A stretch of DNA of 64,000 nucleotides. Source: Burkholderiales bacterium (lineage in GTDB: Bacteria; Pseudomonadota; Gammaproteobacteria; Burkholderiales; SG8-41). The stretch lies in the NCBI GenBank assembly GCA_030684405.1, contig JAUXYA010000018.1, positions 35,199 through 99,198 on the forward strand, written 5' to 3'. The stretch's first letter is position 1, and the number at the start of each line of letters is the position of its first letter. The notes beneath the pieces were generated by a model. That model was not told the origin of the DNA. It saw only the letters and a program-made list of their open reading frames with translations, and made no database searches. Positions 28,003 to 37,639 of this stretch are shown piece by piece. A program made the translations under genes and the position numbers.

Positions 28003-30446
28003 GCGGTCGCCTTCTGCGCCTGTGCGACGCGTTCGAGGGTCAGCGGCGCCGCCGCATCACCGAGCTGCGCGGTCTCCGCGCGTGCCAGCGCGATGCGCAC
28101 GCAGTCAGCCGGCAATCCGTCAGCAACCATGTACGGCAGCAGTGCTTCGCCGCCGTCCTGGGAAACGCGGACCAGATCGCCATCGCCCAGGCCCAGGCGA
28201 TCGACCAGCGTGCGGTTCATCAGCGCCAGCGGCGGCAGCGCATCACGGGCCCTCTGCAGGCTGGGCGCGCGCCGCACCAGTGCATCAGCCGCGTAAATCG
28301 GCACCTCGGCAATCCGCGCAACGCCGGTCTCGGGATTCGGCAATGCTCCGACAGTTAATTTCAATTCATTGTTTTTATTGAATATTTCTGATTTTCCGTG
28401 GAGAGCTTCGCGCTGCGCGTCGTCGGCACCATCGTGCTCGAAGCCATCCAGTCCGAGCAGGTTGCCGAGCACTCGCAGCACCTTCCACGCCGGACGCGTC
28501 TCACCCAGCGGCTTGACCACGCCGTTGAAGGTCTGCACGCGGCCTTCGGTGCTGACGAAAGTACCGGCTGTCTCTGTGAACGTCGCGATCGGCAGCATTA
28601 CATGAGCGTATTCGATGGCACCATGTTGAAACGGGCTCAGCGCAACCACCAGTTCCGCCTGTTTCATCGCTGCGATCGCCTGGCGCGGATTGGCCATATC
28701 GAGTTCCGGTTCGGCGCCCAGCAGCAGGTAAGCCTTCAGCGGTGTCTCAGTCATCTGCCGCGCGTTCTTGCCGTTTACCCTCATCCCCGCCCCTTCTCCC
28801 GGAGGGAGAAGGGAAGTATTAGCAGCCCCTCTCCCCTTGGGAGAGGGGCTGGGGGTGAGGGGAATGGGGACGCAGCCGGCGACATAACCGCCGACGCTGT
28901 TCGCTGCTGCGCCGAGGAAACCGAAGTGACACCCGACAATCTGCGCCAGTGCCTGTGCCAGTGCATGCAGCGTGGCCGCGGCGGCATGCTGTTCGGCGAA
29001 GTTGCCGAGGAACACGCCGACCTTTGCACCCGAAACAAGGCTTTCGGCTATGCGTTTAGCGGCATCACTCACCGTCACACCGGCCACTGCGCCGCGCACC
29101 ACCTCCGGCAACGCTGCGTTTTTGAGTTCTGCAGCAGCCTTAACCACCTGCGCCAGCACCTGCGGCAACTGTGCTGGTGCGGCAATCGCCTTGTGCGCGA
29201 CGCGCATCAGCAGATCGTCATCAACAGCGTGAATCAGGCTGAGTTCGGTCTTTTTCTTGGTCGACTGGCGCAGCCGCTGCGCGAGCAATGGATGGTCCTT
29301 GCGCAGTGTGGAACCGACGACAAGCACGCGGTCAAGTTGCGCGAAGTCGGCGATGCTCATGCCCAGCCAGGGCACGCCGGCGCGTTTGCCATCAGCGCTG
29401 AAGTCGGTCTGGCGCAGGCGAAAATCGACATTGCCGGAACCGAAACCACGCATCAGCTTCTGCAGCAGGTGCAACTCTTCCAGTGTCTGATATGGCGTCG
29501 CCAGCGCGCCAACGGCTTCGGCACCGTGAGCGGCCTTGATGCGCTTCAACTCGGAAACAACGAATTCCAGCGCCACCGGCCACTCGACCTCCTGCCAGCG
29601 GCCATCGCGCTTCAGCAGCGGCTTCGCCAGGCGCTGCTCGGAATTGAGTGCCTCATAGGAGAAACGATCCTTGTCCGACAGCCAGCACTCGTTGACCGCC
29701 TCGTTCTCGCGTGGCAGCGCGCGCATCACGCGGTTCTGCTTGATCTGCAGCGTGAGGTTGGAGCCGAGGCCGCAGTGCGGGCTGACCGAGGGCTTGCGCG
29801 TCAACTCCCAGGTGCGGGCACTGTAGCGGAAAGGTTTCGAGGTCAGCGCGCCGACCGGACAGAGGTCGATGACATTTCCGGACAACTCGGAATCCACAGT
29901 TTTACCGACGAAGGTGATGATTTCCGAGTGCTCGCCACGGCCAATCATCCCCAATTCCATGATGCCGGCGATTTCCTGGCCGAAACGCACGCAGCGTGTG
30001 CAGTGGATGCAACGCGTCATGTCGGTGGAGATCAACGGACCGAGGATTTTGTTGGCGACGACGCGCTTGTCTTCCTCGTAACGCGACTCGCTGCCACCGT
30101 AGCCGACGGCAAGATCCTGCAGCTGACACTCCCCGCCCTGGTCGCAAATCGGGCAATCGAGCGGATGGTTGATCAGCAGGAACTCCATCACGCCCTTCTG
30201 AGCAGTGACGGCGGTATCCGAGTGCGTCCACACCTTCATGCCGTTGGTGACCGGCGTCGCGCAGGCGGGCAAGGGCTTCGGCGCCTTCTCGACCTGCACC
30301 AGACACATGCGGCAATTGGCGGCGATCGACAGCTTCCTGTGATAGCAGAAATGCGGCACAAAGGTGCCGGCCTTGTTGGCCGCATCCATGATCGTGCTGC
30401 CTTCGGGCACTTCCATCAGCTTGCCGTCTAGTTCGATTTCGAGCAT
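27999..30446 (-). CDS. nuoG: NADH-quinone oxidoreductase subunit G with in-frame repeat insertion
   Basis: This 815-residue peripheral-arm subunit carries several Fe-S clusters. N-terminal ligands are visible in [23 protein letters not shown] and CIHCTRC, followed by the molybdopterin-oxidoreductase-like domain. Betaproteobacterial relatives are nearer 780 residues. The excess is explained by residues about 528-556, which read [12 protein letters not shown]...[11 protein letters not shown] and are the translation of a REP-like DNA repeat (28,778-28,862). The frame is kept, so a full-length protein is expected; the insert lies in the distal part of the C-terminal domain, away from the clusters. 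The gene is 9 bp after nuoF. Confidence 0.93.
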   Translation of the reverse strand: MLEIELDGKLMEVPEGSTIMDAANKAGTFVPHFCYHRKLSIAANCRMCLVQVEKAPKPLPACATPVTNGMKVWTHSDTAVTAQKGVMEFLLINHPLDCPICDQGGECQLQDLAVGYGGSESRYEEDKRVVANKILGPLISTDMTRCIHCTRCVRFGQEIAGIMELGMIGRGEHSEIITFVGKTVDSELSGNVIDLCPVGALTSKPFRYSARTWELTRKPSVSPHCGLGSNLTLQIKQNRVMRALPRENEAVNECWLSDKDRFSYEALNSEQRLAKPLLKRDGRWQEVEWPVALEFVVSELKRIKAAHGAEAVGALATPYQTLEELHLLQKLMRGFGSGNVDFRLRQTDFSADGKRAGVPWLGMSIADFAQLDRVLVVGSTLRKDHPLLAQRLRQSTKKKTELSLIHAVDDDLLMRVAHKAIAAPAQLPQVLAQVVKAAAELKNAALPEVVRGAVAGVTVSDAAKRIAESLVSGAKVGVFLGNFAEQHAAAATLHALAQALAQIVGCHFGFLGAAANSVGGYVAGCVPIPLTPSPSPKGRGAANTSLLPPGEGAGMRVNGKNARQMTETPLKAYLLLGAEPELDMANPRQAIAAMKQAELVVALSPFQHGAIEYAHVMLPIATFTETAGTFVSTEGRVQTFNGVVKPLGETRPAWKVLRVLGNLLGLDGFEHDGADDAQREALHGKSEIFNKNNELKLTVGALPNPETGVARIAEVPIYAADALVRRAPSLQRARDALPPLALMNRTLVDRLGLGDGDLVRVSQDGGEALLPYMVADGLPADCVRIALARAETAQLGDAAAPLTLERVAQAQKATA
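28778..28862. repeat. REP-like double-hairpin repeat inside nuoG
   Basis: The element has outer arms CCCTCATCCCC and GGGGGTGAGGGG and two inner hairpins: CCCTTCTCCC/GGGAGAAGGG and CCCCTCTCCC/GGGAGAGGGG. A second element of the same design is at 63,781-63,883. Repeats of this CCCTCACCC/CCCTCTCCC type are widespread in proteobacterial genomes, usually between genes. Confidence 0.85.
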
Positions 30447-30455
30447 GGCGTCGGC

Positions 30456-31769
30456 CTAGATATAAGGAGCGACCAGGCACTTCTTGTGGTCGATGTGATG
30501 CTGGAATTCGTCGCGGTAGTGTTTCAGGAACGCCCGCACCGGCATCGCCGCGGCGTCGCCCAGTGCGCAGATCGTGCGGCCCTGGATGTTCTGCGCCACG
30601 TTGTCGAGCTTGTCGAGATCTTCGGGCCGCCCCTTGCCGTGCTCGATGCGGTCGACCATGCGATAGAGCCAGCCGGTACCCTCGCGGCAGGGCGTACACT
30701 GGCCGCAGGACTCCTCGTAGTAGAAGTACGACAGTCGCAGCAGCGACCTCACCATACAGCGCGTCTCGTTCATCACGATCACAGCGCCGGAGCCCAGCAT
30801 CGATCCCGCCTTGGCGATCGAGTCGTAGTCCATGTCGGTAGCCATCATGATGTCGGCGGGGAGCACCGGCATCGACGAGCCGCCGGGAATCACCGCCTTC
30901 AGTTTCCTGCCGTCGCGCATGCCGCCTGCCATCTCCAGCAGCTGCGCGAAGGGCGTACCGAGTTTCACCTCGAAATTGCCGGGCCGTGCGACGTCGCCGG
31001 ACACCGAGAATATCTTGGTGCCCCCGTTGTTGGGCTTGCCCAGCGCGAGGAAAGCATCTCCGCCATTGTTGATGATCCACGGCACTGCGGCAAAGGTCTC
31101 AGTGTTGTTGATCGTGGTCGGCTTGCCATAGAGGCCGAAACTCGCCGGAAACGGCGGCTTGAAGCGCGGCTGGCCCTTCTTGCCTTCCAGCGACTCCAGC
31201 AGCGCGGTCTCTTCGCCGCAGATATAGGCACCGAAACCGTGGTGGGCATGCAGCTGGAACGAGAAATCGGTGCCGAGAATCCTGTCACCGAGGTAACCCG
31301 CGGCACGCGCCTCTTCCAGCGCTTCTTCGAAACGCTCGTAGACCTCCCAGATCTCGCCGTGGATGTAGTTGTAGCCCACGGTGATGCCCATCGCATAACC
31401 GCCGATGATCATGCCTTCGATCAGGATATGCGGATTGTAGCGAAGAATGTCGCGATCCTTGAATGTGCCCGGTTCGCCCTCATCGGAATTGCAGATGAGG
31501 TATTTCTGTCCCGGGAACTGGCGCGGCATGAAGCTCCACTTCAGGCCCGTCGGAAATCCGGCGCCGCCGCGGCCGCGCAGCGCCGACTTCTTGAGTTCGT
31601 TGATGATGTTCTCGGGCAGCATTTTCTCGCCGAGAATCTTCTTCAGCGCCGAATAACCGCCGCGCGCCTCGTAGTCCTTCAGGCGCCAGTTGCTGCCGTT
31701 GACACCCTTCATGATCAGGGCGTCCGGCCCGAATATGTCGCCGGTGAAGGGAGGGATTGGCAGGCCCAT
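30456..31769 (-). CDS. nuoF: NADH-quinone oxidoreductase subunit F
   Basis: The 437-residue subunit binds FMN, NADH and cluster N3. [14 protein letters not shown] and [12 protein letters not shown] belong to the FMN/NADH site, and [11 protein letters not shown] provides the 4Fe-4S ligands. The ATG at 31769 overlaps the last base of the nuoE stop codon (TAATG). Confidence 0.96.
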   Translation of the reverse strand: MGLPIPPFTGDIFGPDALIMKGVNGSNWRLKDYEARGGYSALKKILGEKMLPENIINELKKSALRGRGGAGFPTGLKWSFMPRQFPGQKYLICNSDEGEPGTFKDRDILRYNPHILIEGMIIGGYAMGITVGYNYIHGEIWEVYERFEEALEEARAAGYLGDRILGTDFSFQLHAHHGFGAYICGEETALLESLEGKKGQPRFKPPFPASFGLYGKPTTINNTETFAAVPWIINNGGDAFLALGKPNNGGTKIFSVSGDVARPGNFEVKLGTPFAQLLEMAGGMRDGRKLKAVIPGGSSMPVLPADIMMATDMDYDSIAKAGSMLGSGAVIVMNETRCMVRSLLRLSYFYYEESCGQCTPCREGTGWLYRMVDRIEHGKGRPEDLDKLDNVAQNIQGRTICALGDAAAMPVRAFLKHYRDEFQHHIDHKKCLVAPYI

Positions 31770-32257
31770 TATTCGAGTTCCTTCAGCAGCCGGTCGATCT
31801 TCTCGGGACTCATCGCGCACAGCATTGTGTGGTTGTTCTGCAGCATGACCGGCGCGTCGCCGCAGGCGCCCATGCACTCGCCTTCTTTCAGCGTGAAGCG
31901 GTCATCCGCGGTCGTTTCGTTGAAACCGATGCCCAGCACCTTCTTAAGGTGTTCCGCAGCGTGGGTCGCACCCTGCAAGGCACAAGGCAGGTTGGTACAG
32001 ATCGTCAGCTTGTGTCTGCCGACGGGCTTCAGGTTGTACATGGTGTAAAACGTCGCGACCTCGTACACAGCAACCGGCGGCATACCCAGATACTGCGCGA
32101 CGAAATCCATGGTTTCGGCCGACAGCCAGCCCTTCTCGGCCTGGGCGATGGTCAGCGCCGCCATCACCGCCGAATCCTTGCGCTCAGGCGGATACTTGGC
32201 CACGGCCTTATCAATTTTCGCCAGTGACTCGGGAGACAACATCAGGGGCGCGTTCAT
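31769..32257 (-). CDS. nuoE: NADH-quinone oxidoreductase subunit E
   Basis: The 162-residue thioredoxin-like subunit holds the 2Fe-2S cluster N1a. The four cysteines are in CTNLPC and CMGAC, the expected spacing. It is 7 bp after nuoD and overlaps nuoF by one base. Confidence 0.96.
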   Translation of the reverse strand: MNAPLMLSPESLAKIDKAVAKYPPERKDSAVMAALTIAQAEKGWLSAETMDFVAQYLGMPPVAVYEVATFYTMYNLKPVGRHKLTICTNLPCALQGATHAAEHLKKVLGIGFNETTADDRFTLKEGECMGACGDAPVMLQNNHTMLCAMSPEKIDRLLKELE

Positions 32258-32264
32258 TGCTCAC

Positions 32265-33518
32265 TCATCTGTCAATTTCCCCGAACACGATGTCCTGGGT
32301 GCCAATGATCGCCACCACGTCGGCAATCATGTGGCCACGCGCCATTTCATCGAGCGCCGCGAGATGGGCAAAACCCGGTGCGCGGATTTTCAGCCGGTAC
32401 GGCTTGTTGGCGCCGTCGGACACCAGGTAGATGCCGAACTCGCCCTTCGGATGCTCCACCGCCGCATAAGCCTCGCCCGGTGGCACGTGCATGCCCTCGG
32501 TGAACAGCTTGAAGTGGTGGATCAGCTCTTCCATGTTGGTTTTCATTGCCACGCGCGACGGCGGTGCCACCTTGTGGCTGTCGGCCATCACCGGGCCGTG
32601 GTTCTTGCGCAGCCAGTCGACGCATTGTTTGACGATACGGTTCGACTGCCGCATTTCCTCGATGCGTACCAGATAGCGGTCGTAGCAATCACCGTTGACG
32701 CCCACCGGGATGTCGAACTCCATGCGGTCGTAAACCTCGTACGGCTGCTTTTTACGCAAATCCCATTCAATACCCGAGCCGCGCAGCATCGGGCCGGTAA
32801 AACCCAGCGACAGTGCACGCTCGGGAGGCACTACGCCAATGCCGACGGTGCGCTGTTTCCAGATCCGGTTGTCGGTCAACAGGGTTTCATACTCGTCGAC
32901 GTAAGTCGGGAACCGTCTGGTGAAATCCTCGATGAAATCGAGCAGGGAACCCTGGCGGTTTTCGTTGAGATCCTTGACCGCCGCGGCTTTGTGAATGCGC
33001 GAGGCCGTGTACTGCGGCATCGTGTCCGGCAGGTCACGGTAGACGCCGCCCGGGCGGTAATAAGCCGCGTGCATGCGCGCGCCGGACACCGCCTCGTAAA
33101 CGTCAAACAGGTCTTCGCGCTCACGGAAGCAGTAGAGAAAGATCGTCATCGCGCCAATGTCCAGACCGTGCGCACCCAGCCACAGCAGGTGATTCAGGAG
33201 ACGGGTGATCTCGTCGAACATCACGCGGATGTACTGGGCGCGCTCCGGCACTTCGATGCCCAGCAGCTTCTCAATCGCCATCACGTAGGCATGTTCGTTG
33301 GCCATCATCGACACATAGTCGAGGCGGTCCATATACGGCACCGACTGGATGAAGGTCTTGTTTTCGGCAAGCTTCTCGGTCGCGCGGTGCAACAGTCCGA
33401 TGTGGGGATCGGCGCGTTCGATGACTTCGCCGTCGAGCTCCAGCACCAGTCGCAGCACGCCGTGGGCCGCCGGATGCTGCGGCCCGACATTCATCGTATA
33501 GTTTTTAATCTCGGCCAT
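32265..33518 (-). CDS. nuoD: NADH-quinone oxidoreductase subunit D
   Basis: The 417-residue subunit lines the quinone site. The conserved [10 protein letters not shown] start region and the C-terminal LSTQ-like end DIVFGEIDR are present. The leader upstream (33,519-33,644) contains a large inverted repeat rather than a gene. Confidence 0.96.
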   Translation of the reverse strand: MAEIKNYTMNVGPQHPAAHGVLRLVLELDGEVIERADPHIGLLHRATEKLAENKTFIQSVPYMDRLDYVSMMANEHAYVMAIEKLLGIEVPERAQYIRVMFDEITRLLNHLLWLGAHGLDIGAMTIFLYCFREREDLFDVYEAVSGARMHAAYYRPGGVYRDLPDTMPQYTASRIHKAAAVKDLNENRQGSLLDFIEDFTRRFPTYVDEYETLLTDNRIWKQRTVGIGVVPPERALSLGFTGPMLRGSGIEWDLRKKQPYEVYDRMEFDIPVGVNGDCYDRYLVRIEEMRQSNRIVKQCVDWLRKNHGPVMADSHKVAPPSRVAMKTNMEELIHHFKLFTEGMHVPPGEAYAAVEHPKGEFGIYLVSDGANKPYRLKIRAPGFAHLAALDEMARGHMIADVVAIIGTQDIVFGEIDR

Positions 33519-33533
33519 TAAAAAAACAGTTCA

Positions 33534-33625
33534 GCCACAGAGAGCACAGAGGCCACAGAGAGAAACCTTCTCCGCAACGTTCCGATTTCTTGTCTTATCT
33601 CTGCGTTCTCTGTGTCCTCTGTGGC
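33534..33625. repeat. CACAGAG-type inverted repeat between nuoC and nuoD
   Basis: The left arm (about 33,534-33,562) is built from CCACAGAG and GCACAGAG units; the right arm (about 33,598-33,625) is its near complement, ending CCTCTGTGGC. The arms of about 28 bases enclose about 35 bases, so the nuo transcript can form a long hairpin here. CCACAGAGG-type repeats of this kind are known from many environmental bacteria. Confidence 0.8.
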
Positions 33626-33644
33626 AAATGGTTTTCAGACAAAC

Positions 33645-34391
33645 TCATCCCTTGCGGAATCCTTCGGAATCCGCGTAGTTCTCCTCGCGCACGATCCGCG
33701 GCGTGATCACGCGCGGCTCGATGGTCACCGGCTGATAGATAACGCGCTGCTGCTCGGGGTCGTAACGCATCTCGACGTTGCCCGAAAGCGGAAAATCCTT
33801 GCGGAAGGGGTGACCGATGAAGCCGTAGTCGGTGAGCAGCCGGCGCAGGTCGGGGTGACCGGTGAACATGATGCCGTAGAGGTCGAAAGCCTCGCGCTCG
33901 TACCAGTTGGCGGATGACCACAGGTCAAGCACCGACGCCACCACCGGGAAACCGTCGTCCGGCGCAAACACGCGCAGCCGCACCCGCCGGTTATGGACGA
34001 TGCTCAGCAGGTGATATACCACGGCGAATCGGCCGCCGATCACCGGACCTTCTACCGGCGGCACTATCCCGGCCGGCTGGAGCGACATGCCATCCACCGC
34101 GGGAGCAGCGCCCTCTTGCGGCAGCGCACCGCCCTCGGGAACAGCCATATCGATTTCGCCACTGTCATCCGCAGCTGCTACCTTGCGGTAGTCCTGGTAA
34201 TCAACACCGCAAAGATCCACCAATTGCTCGAACGCCAGTTCCGGTACATCACGCAGAATTGTGCCGGCAGCAAGCAAGTGTTCTGCCTTGACCACCACAG
34301 TCACCTCGCCCAGCGCCGTGGTGACACTGACGAGTTTGTCGCCGAGCGCGGTCTGCAGCGCGGCGGTCAGGGTTTCAAGGTGGGCGGTCAT
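33645..34391 (-). CDS. nuoC: NADH-quinone oxidoreductase subunit C with extra linker
   Basis: The 248-residue subunit of the hydrophilic arm has the conserved [25 protein letters not shown] and RKDFPLSG motifs. Betaproteobacterial NuoC is usually near 200 residues. The extra length is a Gly/Ala/Pro-rich stretch at about residues 70-117, between DYQDYRKV and [11 protein letters not shown], at the site of a surface loop in shorter homologs. The gene is separated from nuoB by 25 bp. Confidence 0.94.
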   Translation of the reverse strand: MTAHLETLTAALQTALGDKLVSVTTALGEVTVVVKAEHLLAAGTILRDVPELAFEQLVDLCGVDYQDYRKVAAADDSGEIDMAVPEGGALPQEGAAPAVDGMSLQPAGIVPPVEGPVIGGRFAVVYHLLSIVHNRRVRLRVFAPDDGFPVVASVLDLWSSANWYEREAFDLYGIMFTGHPDLRRLLTDYGFIGHPFRKDFPLSGNVEMRYDPEQQRVIYQPVTIEPRVITPRIVREENYADSEGFRKG

Positions 34392-34416
34392 GAAGGTGAG
34401 CTGGCGGCTGGTGAGG

Positions 34417-34908
34417 CTAGCGGGAAATGGTGTTGGTGCGTTTAATCTTGTTCTGCAGCTGAATAATGCCGTAGAGCAGCGCTTCAGCCGTCGGCGGGCA
34501 GCCCGGCACGTAGATGTCCACGGGGACGATCCTGTCGCAGCCGCGCACCACCGAGTAGGAATAATGGTAATAACCGCCGCCGTTGGCGCAGGAACCCATC
34601 GAAATCACCCAGCGCGGCTCTGCCATCTGGTCGTAAACCTTGCGCAGTGCCGGCGCCATCTTGTTGCACAGCGTACCGGCGACAATCATCACGTCCGACT
34701 GACGCGGGCTGGGCCGGAACACGATGCCGAAACGGTCGAGGTCATAACGCGCAGCGCCGGCATGCATCATTTCCACCGCGCAACACGCCAGGCCGAAGGT
34801 CATCGGCCACAGCGAGCCAGTGCGCGTCCAGTTCACCAGTGCGTCGGCCGACGTGGTGAAGAATCCGCGCTCGGTCAGGTCCTGATTGATGGCTTCAACG
34901 GCACCCAT
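34417..34908 (-). CDS. nuoB: NADH-quinone oxidoreductase subunit B
   Basis: The 163-residue subunit binds the terminal cluster N2 with the tandem cysteines in [12 protein letters not shown] and those in MGSCANGGG and PGCPPTAE. It starts at the ATG at 34908 and is separated from nuoA by a 149-bp GC-rich gap. Confidence 0.96.
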   Translation of the reverse strand: MGAVEAINQDLTERGFFTTSADALVNWTRTGSLWPMTFGLACCAVEMMHAGAARYDLDRFGIVFRPSPRQSDVMIVAGTLCNKMAPALRKVYDQMAEPRWVISMGSCANGGGYYHYSYSVVRGCDRIVPVDIYVPGCPPTAEALLYGIIQLQNKIKRTNTISR

Positions 34909-34924
34909 GGGTCACCTCGAACCT

Positions 34925-35058
34925 AAAATGCAAAGACCCCCGCCGGCGCCTCCGGACAGCCTGTGCAGGCTCCCCGCACCAAGACGTCGGCACCCGAAAA
35001 CGCTCCCTTGAGCGTCGATCCCCGCAAGCGGGGCCCCTCGCCGCGTAGCTCGCATTTT
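34925..35058. repeat. Palindrome-rich element in the nuoA-nuoB gap
   Basis: The gap is framed by an inverted 7-mer, AAAATGC at 34,925-34,931 and GCATTTT at 35,052-35,058, and contains small palindromes such as CCCCGCAAGCGGGG near 35,020-35,033 and GCCTGTGCAGGC near 34,962-34,973. It reaches exactly to the nuoA stop. It may be a small mobile repeat or an mRNA processing structure; no gene is seen in it. Confidence 0.4.
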
Positions 35059-35426
35059 CACTCCCACTCCAGCGCCCCTTTCTTCCATTCATAGATAAAG
35101 CCAACAACCAGAATGGCCAGGAAGAACATCATGGAGAAAAATCCGAACAGGCCGATTTCCTGCAGCACCACAGCCCAGGGAAAAAGGAAGGCTATTTCCA
35201 GATCAAACAGGATGAACAGGATCGCAACCAGGTAATAGCGCACGTCGAAACGCATGCGCGCGTCCTCGAAGGCCTCAAAGCCGCATTCGTAGGGTGAAAG
35301 TTTTTGCTGGTCCGGCTTGTGCGAACCGACTACCCGGCTCGCAACCCAGCCAGCGGCAACCGGGGCTACGCCGAAGGCCAGCCCCACGGCAATAAACATC
35401 AGGATCGGGAAATAACCTTCCAGCAT
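35058..35426 (-). CDS. nuoA: NADH-quinone oxidoreductase subunit A
   Basis: The 122-residue membrane subunit has three helices and the conserved loop [20 protein letters not shown] with a reactive Cys, then LFDLE. The ATG at 35426 has an AGAAGG site six bases upstream. It is the first nuo gene, 72 bp after tRNA-Leu. Confidence 0.96.
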   Translation of the reverse strand: MLEGYFPILMFIAVGLAFGVAPVAAGWVASRVVGSHKPDQQKLSPYECGFEAFEDARMRFDVRYYLVAILFILFDLEIAFLFPWAVVLQEIGLFGFFSMMFFLAILVVGFIYEWKKGALEWE

Positions 35427-35498
35427 CTGCCGCCTTCTGCGATGTTTTCTGCACAATCCGCGCCCCGTTGCTACCGGAACGCCTGCACTACTTTAATC

Positions 35499-35583
35499 TG
35501 GTGTCGACGGAGAGACTCGAACTCTCACGGCTTGCGCCACCGCCCCCTCAAGACGGCGTGTCTACCAATTCCACCACGTCGAC
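35499..35583 (-). tRNA. tRNA-Leu (anticodon GAG)
   Basis: An 85-nt class II tRNA with acceptor stem GTCGACG/CGTCGAC, encoded CCA end, D-loop AATTGGTAGA, anticodon stem CCGTC/GGCGG with loop TTGAGGG (GAG at 35,547-35,549), a short variable arm and the T-arm sequence GAGTTCGAGTCTC. It reads CUC and CUU. It lies between secG and nuoA, a common betaproteobacterial site, and is probably processed from the tpiA-secG-nuo transcript. Confidence 0.96.
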
Positions 35584-35632
35584 CAAAACTGACTTCCGAA
35601 CCGAACTGACTGCCTGAATACCTTGCTTTCCC

Positions 35633-36037
35633 TTACTTGCCTGAACCCGCCGCATCTCCGCCCTTTGGGTCGCCCGCTGCCGCCGGCGCGGGCACCGGAA
35701 CCGCGGATGCAGGAACCGATGGCGGTGGCGTCGGGATCTGTGCCGGCAAAGAGGCCGGCGAGGGAGCCGATTCCAGCGGCTTAGCCATGAGCCCCTTGTT
35801 TTTGTCGCCCTTTGCGGACACGATGGTCAGTCCTATGCTCGTCAGGAAAAACAAGGTCGCCAGTACCGCAGTGGTGCGGCTCAGGAAGTTGGCCGACCCG
35901 GAGGAACCAAAGACGCTGCCAGCGGACCCGGTGCCGAATGCGGCCCCCATGTCGGCGCCCTTGCCATGCTGCAACAGCACCAAGACAATGATGGTCAGTG
36001 CCAAGAGGACGTGTACCACCAGAATCATAACTTCCAT
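35633..36037 (-). CDS. secG: Preprotein translocase subunit SecG
   Basis: The 134-residue protein has two membrane helices (about 2-22 and 52-72) separated by the Gly-rich cytoplasmic loop GADMGAAFGTGSAGSVFGSSG, typical of SecG in the SecYEG channel (loop quoted in part). The C-terminal tail is Pro/Ala-rich, as often in this class. The ATG at 36037 (MEVMILVVHVLL) was chosen. It lies 16 bp after tpiA. Confidence 0.94.
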   Translation of the reverse strand: MEVMILVVHVLLALTIIVLVLLQHGKGADMGAAFGTGSAGSVFGSSGSANFLSRTTAVLATLFFLTSIGLTIVSAKGDKNKGLMAKPLESAPSPASLPAQIPTPPPSVPASAVPVPAPAAAGDPKGGDAAGSGK

Positions 36038-36053
36038 GACATTCCCGCCTCGA

Positions 36054-36815
36054 TCAAAGTTTCTGCGCTGCCGCCCGGCAGATCGCAGCAAATTCTTCAG
36101 CTACCAGCGCGGCGCCACCGATCAGGCCACCGTCGATGTCCGCCATCGCAAACAATTGCTCCGCATTGGCGGCCTTGACGCTGCCACCGTAGACGATGCG
36201 CACTTCAGCAGCAACCGCAGCATTCGCTGCGGCTATACGGCCGCGGATGAATGCGTGCACCGCCTGCGCCTGCTCCGGGGTCGCAGTTTTTCCGGTGCCT
36301 ATGGCCCATACCGGTTCGTAAGCCACCACCGCATCCCCCAGTGCCGCCGCGCCGCAATGCTGCATCACCGCCTGCAACTGCCTGTCCACAACTTGCTCGG
36401 TAGCCCCCGATTCGCGTTCCGCCAGCGTTTCGCCAACACACAATATCGGCACCAGACCCGTCTCGCGGGCAAGCGCAAACTTTTCTGCTACCACCGCATC
36501 CGCCTCCCCGAACAAGGCGCGGCGCTCCGAATGCCCGACAATCACATGACTGCAGCCGGAGTCCTTCAACATCACCGCCGACACGCCGCCGGTATAGGCG
36601 CCATTGCCGAACTGGCAAAGGTCCTGAGCTCCCAACGCGGTTTTTGTGCCGCCGATCAGCGAATGCACCTGCTGCAGATAGACAAACGGCGGGCAGATGA
36701 CGTTTTCCACCCCGGAAATTTCGGCCAAAACAGGCACCAGCGCCGTCAAAAGAGCTTCGTTGGAAGCCCGATTGCCGTTCATTTTCCAGTTGCCTGCTAC
36801 AAACTTGACCCGCAT
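36054..36815 (-). CDS. tpiA: Triosephosphate isomerase
   Basis: The 253-residue TIM barrel interconverts dihydroxyacetone phosphate and glyceraldehyde-3-phosphate. Catalytic parts are visible: Lys in GNWKMNG, His in VIVGHSERR, Glu in AYEPVWAIGTG, and the phosphate-binding YGGSV. It is the first gene of the leftward tpiA-secG-tRNA-nuo series and has a good promoter just upstream. Confidence 0.97.
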   Translation of the reverse strand: MRVKFVAGNWKMNGNRASNEALLTALVPVLAEISGVENVICPPFVYLQQVHSLIGGTKTALGAQDLCQFGNGAYTGGVSAVMLKDSGCSHVIVGHSERRALFGEADAVVAEKFALARETGLVPILCVGETLAERESGATEQVVDRQLQAVMQHCGAAALGDAVVAYEPVWAIGTGKTATPEQAQAVHAFIRGRIAAANAAVAAEVRIVYGGSVKAANAEQLFAMADIDGGLIGGAALVAEEFAAICRAAAQKL

Positions 36816-36843
36816 TTCCGGTCCGGTCCGATTAAACCGTAGG

Positions 36844-36872
36844 ATTTTACCGGCTGCAGGTTACCCGGTCAA
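36844..36872 (-). promoter_or_regulatory. Sigma-70-type promoter for tpiA and downstream genes
   Basis: On the minus strand TTGACC (36,867-36,872) and TAAAAT (36,844-36,849) are separated by 17 bases, 28 bases before the tpiA ATG. Spacing and sequence are near consensus. Confidence 0.65.
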
Positions 36873-36936
36873 TTTGCCAAGGGTCCTGCTGCACCGCGAA
36901 AACCACATGAAATAAAAAGGTTTTTCCCTGATCTGG

Positions 36937-37470
36937 TCATCTCTGGAGAACAGCACAAATCCGCTGTAACGCTGCCGGTTTGGGATCCTCCACCACCAGA
37001 TCCTCGTAGGCCACCACCCGTGCCCCGCCCGCCACCTGCAGCAGTTCACCCTGCCGCAGCAGGAAATCCGGGTTTGACGGACGACCGAATTTCTCGTTGC
37101 CTTGCGCAAATGTTTCATAAATCAGCACGCCGCCGGGTTCCAAGGCCGCCATCAGCAAGGGAAACAAGGGGCGATGCAGGTAGTTAGTGACCACCACCGC
37201 AGCATAGTGCCGCCCGGGGTAGGGCCAAGGCCCGTTCTCGATATCCGCGCATGACGCCGAAACCCCGGAAAGACCGGAAAGGCCCGCAATCGCCAACGAA
37301 TCGCGGTCGACTGCATCTACGGCATGTCCGCGTTCCGCGAAATAACGTGAGTGCCGTCCGCTGCCGCAAGCCACGTCAAGCACTTTGCCACCTTCGCGCA
37401 GCAAATGCGCCCAACGCAGTACCCAGGCTGAAGGGGCCGTCATGCAATCCTCACCGTGCGTCATGCTCAT
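36937..37470 (-). CDS. Class I SAM-dependent methyltransferase
   Basis: The 177-residue protein has the SAM-binding motif VLDVACGSGRHSRYFAERG and acidic post-motif VDAVDRD, plus a motif IV-like region AAVVVTNYLHRPLF. It resembles small TehB/UbiE-like methyltransferases; the substrate is unknown. The ATG at 37470 follows a GGGGGG stretch; alternatives are 37509, 37464 and 37443. A -10-like TACAAT lies near 37,494-37,499. It precedes tpiA in the same direction with a 121-bp gap. Confidence 0.8.
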   Translation of the reverse strand: MSMTHGEDCMTAPSAWVLRWAHLLREGGKVLDVACGSGRHSRYFAERGHAVDAVDRDSLAIAGLSGLSGVSASCADIENGPWPYPGRHYAAVVVTNYLHRPLFPLLMAALEPGGVLIYETFAQGNEKFGRPSNPDFLLRQGELLQVAGGARVVAYEDLVVEDPKPAALQRICAVLQR

Positions 37471-37536
37471 GGCGCCCCCCAAATCCAAAAGTGTATTGTA
37501 ATCAAGCACATCTTCCGGCCGGATGACAATACCGTC

Positions 37537-37566
37537 TTGCGCCAGATGCTACATCTCATCTAATCT
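37537..37566 (+). promoter_or_regulatory. Candidate promoter for the Bug-family receptor gene
   Basis: TTGCGC (37,537-37,542) and TAATCT (37,561-37,566) are 18 bases apart and lie 73 bases before the ATG at 37640. Confidence 0.4.
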
Positions 37567-37639
37567 TCGCCCGGAGCGCCGGGGCCACAAGAAAAAACAG
37601 ACCGGCGCAAGCATCACCAAACCAACGCGGAGGAGAACC

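Noticed and set aside
28398..30431. 677-residue open frame on the plus strand opposite nuoG
   Set aside because: It lies wholly antisense to a clearly conserved gene, has a shuffled, His/Arg/Gln-rich composition and no family motifs. It is a by-product of high GC.
35020..35035. CCCCGCAAGCGGGG as a terminator in the nuo operon
   Set aside because: No T-run follows on either strand and the operon continues with nuoB; treated as part of the intergenic element.
35499..35583. tRNA-Leu as an integration site of a genomic island
   Set aside because: No integrase, no duplicated tRNA end and normal housekeeping genes on both sides.
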